Shown: positions 26,104 to 34,842 of the stretch, in pieces | Layout of the letters: each line of letters begins with the position of its first letter | Numbering within the stretch: position 1 is the stretch's first letter | Assembly (NCBI RefSeq): GCF_016587415.1 | Contig: NZ_BNJI01000001.1 | Coordinates: 2,271,501-2,335,500, forward strand | Direction: 5' to 3' | DNA length: 64,000 bases | Source: Ktedonobacter sp. SOSP1-85 | GTDB lineage: Bacteria; Chloroflexota; Ktedonobacteria; Ktedonobacterales; Ktedonobacteraceae | Notes under the pieces: generated by a model | Told to the model about the DNA's origin: nothing | Seen by the model: the letters and a program-made list of their open reading frames with translations, nothing else | The model's database searches: none | Translations under genes and position numbers: made by a program

Positions 26104-26176
26104 CCAGTAGAGATATTGAATGGACGTGTGGCCTGGGCGAAGCCCAGGCCACACGTCCATTCAATATCTCTACTGG
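26104..26176. terminator. Class D perfect hairpin, 35-bp arms, GAA loop
   Basis: CCAGTAGAGATATTGAATGG... closing on CCTGGGC-GAA-GCCCAGG, eight bases after the purB stop. Confidence 0.7.
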
Positions 26177-26248
26177 CTGGATGCTATATAATATGATGGT
26201 CATCTTGTCCCTTGAGGCAATATAAATAAAATAGAGGTTATATGTTGT

Positions 26249-27901
26249 TTGTTAAATAAACTTTTGCCACCCTTCGCGCCACCATCAACTGGTGTGAAGA
26301 CACAGACGCGTCATTCACTTTGGGGGCTACTCTGGCTAGCTATCGCCACAGAGCTTTTGTATCTCTTTCTCCTCGCGATCTCGCCCCTGCCAGCCCTGCA
26401 CCTGAGCTCAACTCCACTTTCAACCAGCTACCCCTGGCTGGTTCAACCCTTTCAATGGCTCACTTCAGGTCTGCCAGCCCTGAAGCTCCAGTTTGTGGAA
26501 CTACCCGCTTTGCTTTTTGGCGCGACGCTGCTACTCCTCAATGTGCTCTATGTTCTGGCGCTACGCAGTCTACGTGCTCATGTAGATATAGATACGAAGG
26601 GTTCACACTGGCTGCTATTTCTGCTTGGGAGCGCTCTGCTCTTTGGCCTGACATTATTACTCCTCCCACGGCTCTTCTCAGATAATGTCTTTACCTATAT
26701 CTTCGCCGGGCGGACACTAGCCACCTATCATCTCGATCCCTTTCGGACCACGCCCGCCCAGATCCCTTCCGATCCCTCATATCCCTGGATTCTCTCCAGC
26801 CGCCACGAGGCAAGCACCTATGCCCCTCTCTGGCTTTATCTCTCGGCCCTCATCACTCAGTTAAGCGCCTCGCTGGCGTTTCTCTTATTGCTCTTTAAAG
26901 GCCTGGCCTTACTCACGCATCTGCTTAATATTCTGCTCGTCTGGAGCATTCTCGGACGGCTTGCGCCCTCGCGCCGCCTGGTGGGTACATTGCTCTATGC
27001 CTGGAATCCCCTGGCCCTGATTGAGCTGGCCGGAAACGGCCATAACGAGGGACTCTGTATGTTCCTCCTGCTGCTGGGTACCTGGTGTCTGCTACGTGCA
27101 AGGCAACCACGCTATGCCGCTGGCGCGCTCCTCTGCTTTGGCCTGGCGGTCAGCACAAACCTGATCGCACTCCTGGTGCTTCCACTCTATGCCTGGTTTA
27201 GCGTGGACCATACCCGCAACCCCTGGCAGGTAGCGCTCGCCTTTACCTGGCGCCTTCTGGCCATGCTGCTGCCAACGCTGCTCCTCTTTTTGCCGCTCTG
27301 GAATGGAGCTAACACCTTCTTCGCCTTAACCTCAGCCATCGATATGGCTCACTTTGTACATTCACCGGCAGGCTTCCTGGCCCTGCCCTTACGCGCCCTC
27401 TTCACCTGGTTTGCGCAGCTCTCGCACATGCCATCCTATCTCAATCCCGTGGCCTCGGCGGACCTGACGGTACGCGCCTCAGCCACCTTTGTGTTTGTGC
27501 TGATCTATATGCGCCAGTTTGGCGAGATCCGCGATGCGCGCCTGGCTGTCAGGCAACCACTTCCTGAGCAATTCACACGTGAAATTGACCCGGAAGGGCA
27601 ACTGGCAAGCATCGATACACTAGTAAATGGATGGACGATTACCATTTTCTGGTATTTAAGCCTGGTTTCTGGCTGGTTCTGGCCCTGGTATGTCTTATGG
27701 CTCTTCTGGGCTGTCGTACTACGTCGTCTCGATCTCTTCTCGATCACAATCCTTATGCTGACGGCGACCGCGTTACTTCTCTACGCGTTCACTGGTTTTA
27801 GTCGAGATCCTATTGCTACTTATCAGACTGCCATAATTTTTGGCCTTCCACTCGTCTATCTCTTAATAGCCAGAATCCGGGGTCGCCACGCTCTTGAGTA
27901 A
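26249..27901 (+). CDS. Polytopic membrane glycosyltransferase (GT87/DUF2029-like)
   Basis: 550 residues with about 11-12 membrane helices. The first long loop has the polyprenol-phosphate mannosyltransferase-like pattern: SDNVFTYIFAGRTLATYHLDPF with an acidic residue after helix 1, then STYAPLWLYLSAL; later WNPLALIELAGNGHNEG. Similar to membrane alpha-mannosyltransferases of actinobacteria (family GT87); acceptor unknown. TTG at 26249 is the only workable start in frame (ATG 26242 is out of frame). Class A copy 5 follows directly. Confidence 0.75.
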   Translation: MLNKLLPPFAPPSTGVKTQTRHSLWGLLWLAIATELLYLFLLAISPLPALHLSSTPLSTSYPWLVQPFQWLTSGLPALKLQFVELPALLFGATLLLLNVLYVLALRSLRAHVDIDTKGSHWLLFLLGSALLFGLTLLLLPRLFSDNVFTYIFAGRTLATYHLDPFRTTPAQIPSDPSYPWILSSRHEASTYAPLWLYLSALITQLSASLAFLLLLFKGLALLTHLLNILLVWSILGRLAPSRRLVGTLLYAWNPLALIELAGNGHNEGLCMFLLLLGTWCLLRARQPRYAAGALLCFGLAVSTNLIALLVLPLYAWFSVDHTRNPWQVALAFTWRLLAMLLPTLLLFLPLWNGANTFFALTSAIDMAHFVHSPAGFLALPLRALFTWFAQLSHMPSYLNPVASADLTVRASATFVFVLIYMRQFGEIRDARLAVRQPLPEQFTREIDPEGQLASIDTLVNGWTITIFWYLSLVSGWFWPWYVLWLFWAVVLRRLDLFSITILMLTATALLLYAFTGFSRDPIATYQTAIIFGLPLVYLLIARIRGRHALE

Positions 27902-27910
27902 GCTTCCTAT

Positions 27911-27970
27911 TAGAAAACCTGAGCGCGAAGCGCTAGCCACGTGAGCGGCGTTGGTTTTCGCATAAGAAGG
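27911..27970 (+). repeat. Class A three-armed element, copy 5
   Basis: GAAAACC/GGTTTTC, AGCGC-GAA-GCGCT, GCCAC-GTGA-GCGGC (one mismatch), then GCATAAGAAGG. Same orientation as fni, whose start is 50 bp on. Confidence 0.85.
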
Positions 27971-28019
27971 AAGTGGCTCGCTTGAGGAAGCCAGCCATGC
28001 AGAAAGGACCGCAGATCGC

Positions 28020-29156
28020 ATGACCGATGAAGTAAAACAACGCAAGATTGAGCATGTCAACATCGCCCTGGAGCGGGATGTCTCCGCGCCCCAGCAGGCA
28101 AACTGGAGCGACATCCGCCTGGTACACCAGGCCTTGCCAGAGGTAGATCTAGATGCCGTCGATACCTCGGTCGAGTTTCTCGGACAACGGTTGCGCTATC
28201 CTCTCTTCATTTCATCGCTTACCGGTGGGCATCCCGATGTGCTCACGATCAATCGCAACCTGGCACGCGCCGCTGAAGAGTACGGTCTGGCCCTGGGTGT
28301 GGGCAGCCAGCGCGCCGCTATCGTCAATCCCGAGGTCTCTGACAGCTTCGCAGTGACACGTGAACAGGCTCCCCACGCCTTCTTGATTGCCAATATTGGC
28401 GCACCCCAACTGATCGCGCAGGAGCGCCACGCACCCTTTACCATTGAACAGGTGCAGCGTGCCACGGCAATGATTGGCGCTAACGCGCTCGCGATCCATA
28501 TGAATAGCTTGCAGGAGGCGGCACAGCCCGAGGGCGACCGGCGCGCCTTTGGCGAGGTTGAGGCCCTGCGCAAGCTTATTCCACAATTAGAGCTGCCCGT
28601 CATCGCTAAAGAGACGGGCGCGGGCGTCAACCGTGAGCAGGCCCTGATCCTGCGTTCCTGCCGTGTCTCGGCTATTGATGTTGGGGGCGCGGGCGGGAGC
28701 AGTATGTCGGCCCTGGAGGCCTTCCGCTCACAGTCACGAGGCGATGAGCAAACCATGCGTATCGGGGCACTCTATCGCGATTGGGGCATTCCAACCCCTA
28801 TCGCGGTCGTCGAATGTGGTGTCGCCCGTCTGCCACTGATCTCTACCGGTGGCGTGCGCAATGGCCTGGATGCGGCGCGAGCCCTCTCGCTCGGCGCGTC
28901 CCTGGTGGGCATGGGATTCCCCTTCTTGAAAGCGGCCAGTCAGGGCTATGAGGCGGTCTGCGAACTCCTGCAAGGCTTCATCGCCGAACTCAAAGTGGCG
29001 ATGCAGTTGAGCGGAGCCGCCAGTATTCAGCAATTACATGAGACGGACGTGGTCGTAACGGGAGAGACGCGCGCCTGGCTCCAGCAACGCGGTTTCGAGG
29101 ACGAGCTCAGGGGCCTGGCACAACGCCGCTGGAAACGCCTGCGCCCAGGAGAATAA
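28020..29156 (+). CDS. fni: Type 2 isopentenyl-diphosphate delta-isomerase (FMN-dependent)
   Basis: 378 residues. Interconverts IPP and DMAPP; FMN/NADPH-dependent TIM barrel. Family motifs: N-terminal RKIEHV, SSLTGGHP, GVGSQRAA, IANIGAPQL, the substrate/FMN loops VIAKETGAGVNREQA and DVGGAGGSSMSALEAFRS, and STGGVRNGLDAARALSLGASLVGMG. The class A element lies in the leader. Convergent with mobA through hairpin 29159-29232. Confidence 0.96.
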   Translation: MTDEVKQRKIEHVNIALERDVSAPQQANWSDIRLVHQALPEVDLDAVDTSVEFLGQRLRYPLFISSLTGGHPDVLTINRNLARAAEEYGLALGVGSQRAAIVNPEVSDSFAVTREQAPHAFLIANIGAPQLIAQERHAPFTIEQVQRATAMIGANALAIHMNSLQEAAQPEGDRRAFGEVEALRKLIPQLELPVIAKETGAGVNREQALILRSCRVSAIDVGGAGGSSMSALEAFRSQSRGDEQTMRIGALYRDWGIPTPIAVVECGVARLPLISTGGVRNGLDAARALSLGASLVGMGFPFLKAASQGYEAVCELLQGFIAELKVAMQLSGAASIQQLHETDVVVTGETRAWLQQRGFEDELRGLAQRRWKRLRPGE

Positions 29157-29158
29157 TT

Positions 29159-29232
29159 AAATCAGGATAGTGGGTATGGTATGAGTTGGCAGTCTTTGGC
29201 TGCGAACTCATACCATACCCACTATCCTGATT
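29159..29232. terminator. Class D hairpin between convergent fni and mobA
   Basis: 28-bp outer arms AATCAGGATAGTGGGTATGG..., inner TTGGCAGTCTTTGGCTGCGAA. Overlaps the mobA stop. Confidence 0.65.
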
Positions 29233-29857
29233 ATAAACCTGCTTTTTGTAACTCTTCTGGCGTATTCACATTCACAAAGGAGCGCAAACCGGGATCAACG
29301 CGCCGCAGTTGCGCCTCCTCTAAATAATGCACACGCGCTTTCTCCAGCAATGAACGCGGATCACGCCGTCCCGCCCTGAGGCGCTCTTCAATGAGCGGGA
29401 GCAGTGCACGTGGATACACAGCCAGCAATACCTGTGGGATCTGCTCAACACGCGGGACGACTATAGCCTCATCAAGCCTCTGAGCAAGCAAGTAGTCGAG
29501 CATAGCCGGTTGTACAAACGGCATATCGACTGCGGCGACCAGGGCATGGGTGGCCTCTATTGCCTGTAGGCCGCTATAGAGTCCCATCAAGGGACCTATA
29601 TCCGCCTCGACATCGGCGACAATGCGTACGCCAGGTAGCACATAACGCCTACCCTGCTCCTCATCACGCGCCACCAGGATCACCTCCGAACAGCGCGTAC
29701 GCAGGAGAGCGGTCAGGTGTGCGACAAAGGTCTGCTGCTCAGCCTCGACAGGGAAGTGGCCTGGTGACTCACCCGCATGCAATGGAAGCAGCGCTTTATC
29801 GCGCCCCATGCGGCGACTTCGTCCCCCTACGAGCAGAATGCCCGCTGTTGTTCTCAT
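29231..29857 (-). CDS. mobA: Molybdenum cofactor guanylyltransferase
   Basis: 208 residues. N-terminal nucleotide-binding signature GILLVGGRSRRMGRDKALLPL (L-x-G-G-x-S-x-R-M-G-x-D-K) and metal-binding VAAVDMPFVQP (DMP). Adds GMP to molybdopterin to give Mo-bis-MGD for DMSO-reductase-family enzymes. No other moa/mob genes nearby. Related MobA-like cytidylyltransferases act in other pathways, but the length fits MobA. Confidence 0.87.
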   Translation of the reverse strand: MRTTAGILLVGGRSRRMGRDKALLPLHAGESPGHFPVEAEQQTFVAHLTALLRTRCSEVILVARDEEQGRRYVLPGVRIVADVEADIGPLMGLYSGLQAIEATHALVAAVDMPFVQPAMLDYLLAQRLDEAIVVPRVEQIPQVLLAVYPRALLPLIEERLRAGRRDPRSLLEKARVHYLEEAQLRRVDPGLRSFVNVNTPEELQKAGL

Positions 29858-29886
29858 CTTTGTGAATGTGCTCTCTTCAAGGGTTG

Positions 29887-29947
29887 CTTCTTATGCGGAA
29901 ACCAACGTCGCTCACGCGACTAGCGCTCCGCGCTCAGGTTTCCGAAT
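29887..29947 (-). repeat. Class A three-armed element, copy 6
   Basis: Minus-strand GGAAACC/GGTTTCC, AGCGC-GGA-GCGCT, GTCGC-GTGA-GCGAC, GCATAAGAAG. Same orientation as mobA; 30 bp before its start and about 7 bp from the 29954 stop of the next gene. Confidence 0.85.
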
Positions 29948-29953
29948 AGGCAC

Positions 29954-30412
29954 TTAGCGCGAGGCCGCCTTGCGCTTATTTCCTCGGGGCATATACTGCT
30001 GACGTGATTTGTATGCATCATAGCCCGCACGCTCCTGCGGATAGCGCTTCACCAGGTGGAACACCCAGACGCCAGCCCAGACCAGCAAGCTCAACAGCCA
30101 GAGGTAGCGCCAGAAACGCCAGGCAAAGAAGTAACCATCGAGGTAGACACGCGCGAAGATCAGGGGTAGCCCGATAAAACAAATGACCGCGAACCAGCCC
30201 AGGTAATTGTCCAGCATACGCTTCGCCAGGGGCTTGCTCTTCACAAAACGCTTGCGGCCCTCTACTGAGTAGTAAAAAGTGATTAAAAGACCCGCAATAC
30301 AGAAGATAAGCCAGGGCCAGAGAAAATGAAACGGCTCGGTCCCGGGAAGTCCACCATTGGACCCGGCGGTAACGGGATCCTCGAATAACCAGCGGAACAG
30401 GTTGGTTTGCAT
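29954..30412 (-). CDS. Small membrane protein of unknown function
   Basis: 152 residues with three membrane helices (near 27-47, 70-90, 98-120), aromatic-rich (FFAWRFWRYLWLL), and a very basic C-terminal tail (KSRQQYMPRGNKRKAASR). AAAGGAG lies ten bases before ATG. No family recognised. Confidence 0.75.
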   Translation of the reverse strand: MQTNLFRWLFEDPVTAGSNGGLPGTEPFHFLWPWLIFCIAGLLITFYYSVEGRKRFVKSKPLAKRMLDNYLGWFAVICFIGLPLIFARVYLDGYFFAWRFWRYLWLLSLLVWAGVWVFHLVKRYPQERAGYDAYKSRQQYMPRGNKRKAASR

Positions 30413-30651
30413 GAAAAGTTAACTCCTTTATCGTGTATCCACGCCATGCGATGAACTTTATGATAGCATGGATGCCTGTAAGAGTCTAGAGGGCAACCAG
30501 GTAGCCCAAACACCCTCCTACCAGCCTTCTTCGCCCCTGCTTGCCCATCCTTTTAGCAAGCCAATTGAAGCCCTCCCCACGCCAGCATATGCCAAACCTG
30601 TTGTCGCGGTTATGTCCCTTTCGCTCTCCTGTATTGAGGTAAACCAATTAG

Positions 30652-31947
30652 CTACGCGTAATGGCTATCACCTGGGCCGATCCACACCTCTTGCGTCTCG
30701 TGCCAGCGCCACTTAAAGCTCTGCATATCGAGGGGCGAGCGGGATTTTCCCTTAGGGAGCAGGCGTGGCCACCCCGCGGCGATCCGTTCCAGGGTCTCAG
30801 GCCAGCTTCGGATGCCGCTCGACGCATCAGGTGCCTCGACGCTACAGGCCCCTACGGCACAGGCCGCCGCCAGGGTCGACACGGGCTGCATCCCGCGCAG
30901 TAATCCCAGCAGGAAACCCGCGATGGTTGCGTCCCCTGCCCCCCTGGGGCTTACAAGCTGCGTTTCAAAGCAGGGTGCCCATAGCTCGCGCTCAGACCAG
31001 TTGATCAGGCTGGTTGGTTGAGCGCGTCCCAGGCCCTCCAGCACCTCCGCATTCGCGGTACGCAGGTATAAACCCCGATGTCCACATTTAATACCAACAA
31101 TTTTCGCGCCAAGTTCCAACAAGGTATCGCTCAATTGTGAGATCACATCAGGCTTGATTTTATCGAGCATACTCCCTTTACCAGATTTCGAGGAGAGCTT
31201 GTCAAAGAGAGGGCGATCCAATATAAAAAGAAGATCTTCAATACCAGGCAGAAACACATCTACATATGGCAGGGTACGCGTCAGAATTTCGCGCCAGTTC
31301 ACCTGACCCGCGGGCGCGCTGGGATCAGGCACACACATATCGAGCGAGGTTGTCACGCCCGAGGCTTTGACGCGCTGGAAAACCTGCGCCAGTTCCGCGC
31401 CGTTATCCTCATACATCCGCGCCATCATCGACGGATAGCCAAAGTGGAAGAGCGCGATCTTTGAAAGTATTTCATAACGGACATCTTCCGCGCCAAAGGT
31501 CGTATTGCATCCCGCCGAGTGCAGCACCACAGATTCCCCCTCGGGAGGACCCAGCACAAGCGAATAGGCGCTCTCCTCACCCGTCGCAACCACCATACTC
31601 TCTACCAGCTTGGAATCATACGAGGACAACAGGCGAAAGATTGCCTGCCCAAAGAGGTCATCGCCCACCTTGCCCATCAAGCCCGTATTGACGCCGAGTT
31701 TATGTAAAGCCAGGCCAGTATGCGCGATCTGCCCACCGGCTGCAAGGCCCGCTTTTCCTACCTCAACCAATCGACCGGGAGTCAATGTCCCCACGCCTTC
31801 AGACAGAGCCGGAGTAATATCCAGGCAAATATGACCCGCGACAATGATTTCGACATCAAGCGCTAGCTGGGTACTGCTCAGTGGAAATGTCCTGGCTCTC
31901 AAACGCTCTTCCTGATCATCTTGCTGCTCTTCATCGTACATAAACAT
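30652..31947 (-). CDS. PfkB-family carbohydrate kinase
   Basis: 431 residues. Ribokinase fold: N-terminal VAGHICLDITPAL, glycine motif KAGLAAGGQIAHTGLALHKLG, and C-terminal PfkB signature SPRGAGDATIAGFLLGLL with the catalytic Asp. About 30 polar residues precede and about 60 follow the core. ATG 31947 or 31941 follows GGAAGGAT. Sugar specificity unknown. Confidence 0.87.
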   Translation of the reverse strand: MFMYDEEQQDDQEERLRARTFPLSSTQLALDVEIIVAGHICLDITPALSEGVGTLTPGRLVEVGKAGLAAGGQIAHTGLALHKLGVNTGLMGKVGDDLFGQAIFRLLSSYDSKLVESMVVATGEESAYSLVLGPPEGESVVLHSAGCNTTFGAEDVRYEILSKIALFHFGYPSMMARMYEDNGAELAQVFQRVKASGVTTSLDMCVPDPSAPAGQVNWREILTRTLPYVDVFLPGIEDLLFILDRPLFDKLSSKSGKGSMLDKIKPDVISQLSDTLLELGAKIVGIKCGHRGLYLRTANAEVLEGLGRAQPTSLINWSERELWAPCFETQLVSPRGAGDATIAGFLLGLLRGMQPVSTLAAACAVGACSVEAPDASSGIRSWPETLERIAAGWPRLLPKGKSRSPLDMQSFKWRWHETQEVWIGPGDSHYA

Positions 31948-32073
31948 CTATCCTTCCAGGGATTCAACTACGTTGCGGCTGCTTGGGAATCACCTTTACA
32001 TTTAAACACGTACAACCTTCCCTATGCGCTACCAGTTAGTTTCCCTTTAGTGTGCCTTCACCGACTGCTTAAT

Positions 32074-32110
32074 CGGCATTGGCATTGACATTGGCATTGA
32101 CATTGGCATT
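32074..32110. repeat. Short tandem repeat (CATTGG/CATTGA units)
   Basis: About six 6-bp units alternating GGCATT and GACATT just before the TATATAAA at 32113 that precedes the DUF1611 gene. Could vary in length by slippage. Confidence 0.7.
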
Positions 32111-32166
32111 ATATAAAGGGAGAAATTATAGTAGACAATCTTATATTTTTCAGAAGGAGCTGCACA

Positions 32167-33222
32167 ATGCGAAGAATTGTGATCCTGGCGGAGGCGGCCT
32201 TTACTCTGCACAGAGCCAAGACAGCGACTGGCGTCATCCGGTATAGCAAGGACAAAGTGGTCGCCGTGATTGATAGCACTCACGCGGGCAAGAATGTGGC
32301 CCAGGCCCTCAATGTCGCCCTGGGCGAGGATATCCCCATGGTGCGTGATATCAACGAGGCCCTCCAATATGAGCCAGATGCGCTGATGATCGGCATTGCC
32401 CCGGTGGGGGGCGCGCTACCTCCAAGCTGGCGCTGGCAGCTCACCACAGCCATAGAGCATGGCCTGGACATCATCAGCGGCCTGCATACCTTTATTTCCG
32501 ACGACGAGGAGTTGCGCACGGCGGCAGAACAGAAGGGCGTCACGATCTGGGATGTACGCCGTCCCCAGGGGCAACCTCGCGTGGCCAAATTCGCCCCTCA
32601 CCGCCCTGGCAGCCACACGGTTTTGATGGTTGGCTCCGACTGCTCCGCGGGCAAAATGACGGTGGCCCTGGAACTCGAACGTGTCGCGGCCCAACGCGAC
32701 CTCAATGGGTCCTTCCTGGCAACAGGCCAGACCGGCATCATGATCTCCAACAATGGTCTCCCCATCGACCACCTCATCAGCGATTTTGTGGCGGGCATGG
32801 TAGAGGAACAGGTACTCCAACTGGCCGAGGAGCATGACTGGGTCTTTGTCGAGGGACAGGGTGCGCTTAATCACCCCGGTTATTCTCCCGTAACCCTGGG
32901 ACTGATCCACGGCTCCGCGCCAGATGCCATGATCTTCTGCCACCTGGCGGGCGCAAAAACCATTGATGGCTATGAGAATTGCCCGCTCCCATCGCTACAA
33001 CGCCTGATTTCCATCAATGAAGATGCTATCGACTGGATTCGCCAGGATGGCAAGTGCAAAGTCGTGGGCCTGGCACTGATGACAGTTGGGATGAACGATG
33101 AGGAGGCACAAGCCGCCATCAAAGCCGCCGAGGAAGAGACCGGCCTTCCCACTACCGACGTCATCCGCTTCGGCGCCGAGAAACTGATGGACGCACTCCA
33201 GCAGCACTTCTCCACTCACTAA
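32167..33222 (+). CDS. DUF1611 family P-loop protein (DgcN-like)
   Basis: 351 residues. Rossmann-like N-terminal half (to about 130), then a P-loop-like C-terminal domain: VGSDCSAGKMTVALEL (Walker-A-like with C-S-A-G-K-M-T), GQTGIMI, FVEGQGALNHPGYSPVTLGLIHGS. DUF1611 members named DgcN have been described as D-glutamate N-acetyltransferases acting with an enolase-superfamily N-acetyl-glutamate racemase (DgcA). A matching enolase-superfamily gene lies at 34843-35856, which supports but does not prove that role. AAGGAG nine bases before ATG. Confidence 0.82.
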   Translation: MRRIVILAEAAFTLHRAKTATGVIRYSKDKVVAVIDSTHAGKNVAQALNVALGEDIPMVRDINEALQYEPDALMIGIAPVGGALPPSWRWQLTTAIEHGLDIISGLHTFISDDEELRTAAEQKGVTIWDVRRPQGQPRVAKFAPHRPGSHTVLMVGSDCSAGKMTVALELERVAAQRDLNGSFLATGQTGIMISNNGLPIDHLISDFVAGMVEEQVLQLAEEHDWVFVEGQGALNHPGYSPVTLGLIHGSAPDAMIFCHLAGAKTIDGYENCPLPSLQRLISINEDAIDWIRQDGKCKVVGLALMTVGMNDEEAQAAIKAAEEETGLPTTDVIRFGAEKLMDALQQHFSTH

Positions 33223-33231
33223 ACACGGGTT

Positions 33232-33298
33232 ATTGAGATAAAAAAGACCTGGCTGGCATGTGCTTCGCACATGCCAGCCAGGTCTTTTTTATCTCAAT
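33232..33298. terminator. Class D hairpin between convergent DUF1611 and clpP genes
   Basis: Arms ATTGAGATAAAAAAGACCTGG... closing on GTGC-TTC-GCAC, about 31 bp each. The A6/T6 run inside the stem would give U-tracts for both directions; overlaps the clpP stop. Confidence 0.75.
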
Positions 33299-33957
33299 TA
33301 ATTCTCTAATACTTCGTCTATCAGGCCGTACTCTACGGCCTGGTGCGCCGTCATATAGTTGTCACGATCCGAGTCCTGGGCGATGCGCTCGACGGACTGG
33401 CCAGTATGCTTAGCCAGGAGTTCGTTGAGTTCGCTACGCGTGCGAATAATTTCACGCGCCTCGATCTCGATGTCGGAGGCCTGGCCCGCGATCTCGCCCG
33501 AGATCAATGGCTGGTGAATCAGAATGGTCGAGTTGGGGAGAGAGAAGCGCTTTCCCTTCGCGCCTCCCGCGAGCAGGACTGAACCCATGCTCATGGCCAT
33601 GCCCACGCAGACCGTCGAGACATCCGGCTTGATATACTGCATGGTGTCATAGATGGCCAGGCCCGCCGTGACGCTTCCCCCTGGCGAATTGAGATACAGG
33701 CTGATGTCCTGCGAAGAGTCCTCGTGCTCCAGGTAGAGCAGGAGCATGATCGTCTGGTAAGCCACCATATCATCGATAGGCTTGCCGATCAAGATGATAC
33801 GATCCTTTAACAGCAGGTCTTCAATGCCATAGCTACCCTCGCGCCCCCCGCGATACTCATTGCGAATAGAGGGAATCGAGCGCAAACCCACGCGCTGCAC
33901 CTCGCGCTGCCACCGGGGATCGTGGGGGTACACAATGCTATCCATGATTTCTACCAT
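33298..33957 (-). CDS. clpP: ATP-dependent Clp protease proteolytic subunit (catalytic)
   Basis: 219 residues. Full catalytic triad: Ser in [11 protein letters not shown], His in ILIHQPL, Asp in DSDRDNYM; oxyanion loop [12 protein letters not shown] intact. Forms the barrel-shaped tetradecamer that degrades proteins fed by Clp AAA+ unfoldases. Second gene of an operon with an inactive paralogue 17 bp upstream. GGAAAGG precedes ATG. Confidence 0.96.
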   Translation of the reverse strand: MVEIMDSIVYPHDPRWQREVQRVGLRSIPSIRNEYRGGREGSYGIEDLLLKDRIILIGKPIDDMVAYQTIMLLLYLEHEDSSQDISLYLNSPGGSVTAGLAIYDTMQYIKPDVSTVCVGMAMSMGSVLLAGGAKGKRFSLPNSTILIHQPLISGEIAGQASDIEIEAREIIRTRSELNELLAKHTGQSVERIAQDSDRDNYMTAHQAVEYGLIDEVLEN

Positions 33958-33974
33958 ATTTGCTGCCTTTCCGC

Positions 33975-34643
33975 TTACTGCGCCAATTCCTCGCGTGTAA
34001 TCACTTCGTCGACCAGGCCGTACTCGACCGCCTGCTGCGCCGTCATGTAGCGCCTGCGGTCGGCGTCCTGCATAACCTGGTCGACGCTTTTGCCGGTATG
34101 TTCGGCCAGAATCTCGTACAAACTCTGGCGCTGGCGTAGCAGCTCACGGGCGCGAATCTCGATGTCGCTAGCCTGGCCTTTGACCGAGCTTAAGGGCTGA
34201 TGCAGAACGACCTGCGAGTGCGGCAGGATAAAGCGCTTGCCTTTGGTACCTGCGGCGAGCAGCACAGCGGCCACACCCTGCGCCGCCCCCAGGCAGACCG
34301 TCGTGATCTCTGGCTTCAGATAGCGCATCGTATCATAGATGCCCAGGCCATAGTAGAGGTTGCCGTCCAGGGAGCCATGACAGTTTATATACAGGCTAAT
34401 CTCCTTGGAAGCGTCGTCGCTCTCAAGGTAGAGTAGGACGCCAATCAGGTAGTTAGCGATTTCATCATTGATAAAGGGAGGCACAAAAACAATGCGCTCT
34501 CTCAGCAAGCGCGAGGGAACTTCATTGATACGTGCGGATTCTCTGCGATACGAGGCCATATTCTCAATAGAGGGGAATGGCTGCCTTGCTTGCGCGAGGA
34601 TATCGCCCTCTTCATTGCCGGGAGTTCTCCTGGCTACGTTCAT
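33975..34643 (-). CDS. ClpP-like subunit without catalytic residues (ClpR-type)
   Basis: 222 residues from ATG 34643 (AAAGGAG upstream; the open frame to 34826 has no support). Clearly ClpP-fold, but two of three catalytic residues are gone: the Ser position reads GAAQGVAA (Gly about 123), and the Asp position reads DADRRRYM (Arg about 197). Only His (VVLHQPL, about 148) remains. The oxyanion loop NSPGGS is NCHGSLDG. This parallels cyanobacterial/plastid ClpR and suggests a mixed ClpP/ClpR ring. First gene of the operon, with its own promoter at 34728-34756. Confidence 0.92.
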   Translation of the reverse strand: MNVARRTPGNEEGDILAQARQPFPSIENMASYRRESARINEVPSRLLRERIVFVPPFINDEIANYLIGVLLYLESDDASKEISLYINCHGSLDGNLYYGLGIYDTMRYLKPEITTVCLGAAQGVAAVLLAAGTKGKRFILPHSQVVLHQPLSSVKGQASDIEIRARELLRQRQSLYEILAEHTGKSVDQVMQDADRRRYMTAQQAVEYGLVDEVITREELAQ

Positions 34644-34727
34644 AACGTCTCCTTTGCTTCTCTCATGCAAACCTGGTTCGGCCTGAGTAGTGCAATCCTG
34701 TAAGAGGTACATTACATGTTTGATCGT

Positions 34728-34756
34728 ATGATAATTCAAGAATAGATATGTGTCAA
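34728..34756 (-). promoter_or_regulatory. Promoter of the clpR-clpP operon
   Basis: Minus strand TTGACA (34756-34751), 17-bp spacer, TATCAT (34733-34728). Confidence 0.75.
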
Positions 34757-34767
34757 TATGACTTAAA

Positions 34768-34826
34768 TTGAAGAGAGAGGGAGCGTATGAGCGGGCGGCC
34801 ACCCACTCATACGCTCCCTCTCTCAA
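34768..34826. terminator. Class D hairpin 3' of the epimerase gene
   Basis: Arms TTGA-GAGAGAGGGAGCGTATGAG / CTCATACGCTCCCTCTCTCAA around CGGGCGGCCACC. Confidence 0.6.
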
Positions 34827-34842
34827 TCTTCAATACGAAACT

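Noticed and set aside
32047-32367. Minus-strand frame encoding a Met/Pro/Ser repeat
   Set aside because: It is only the translation of the 6-bp tandem repeat and overlaps the DUF1611 gene antisense.
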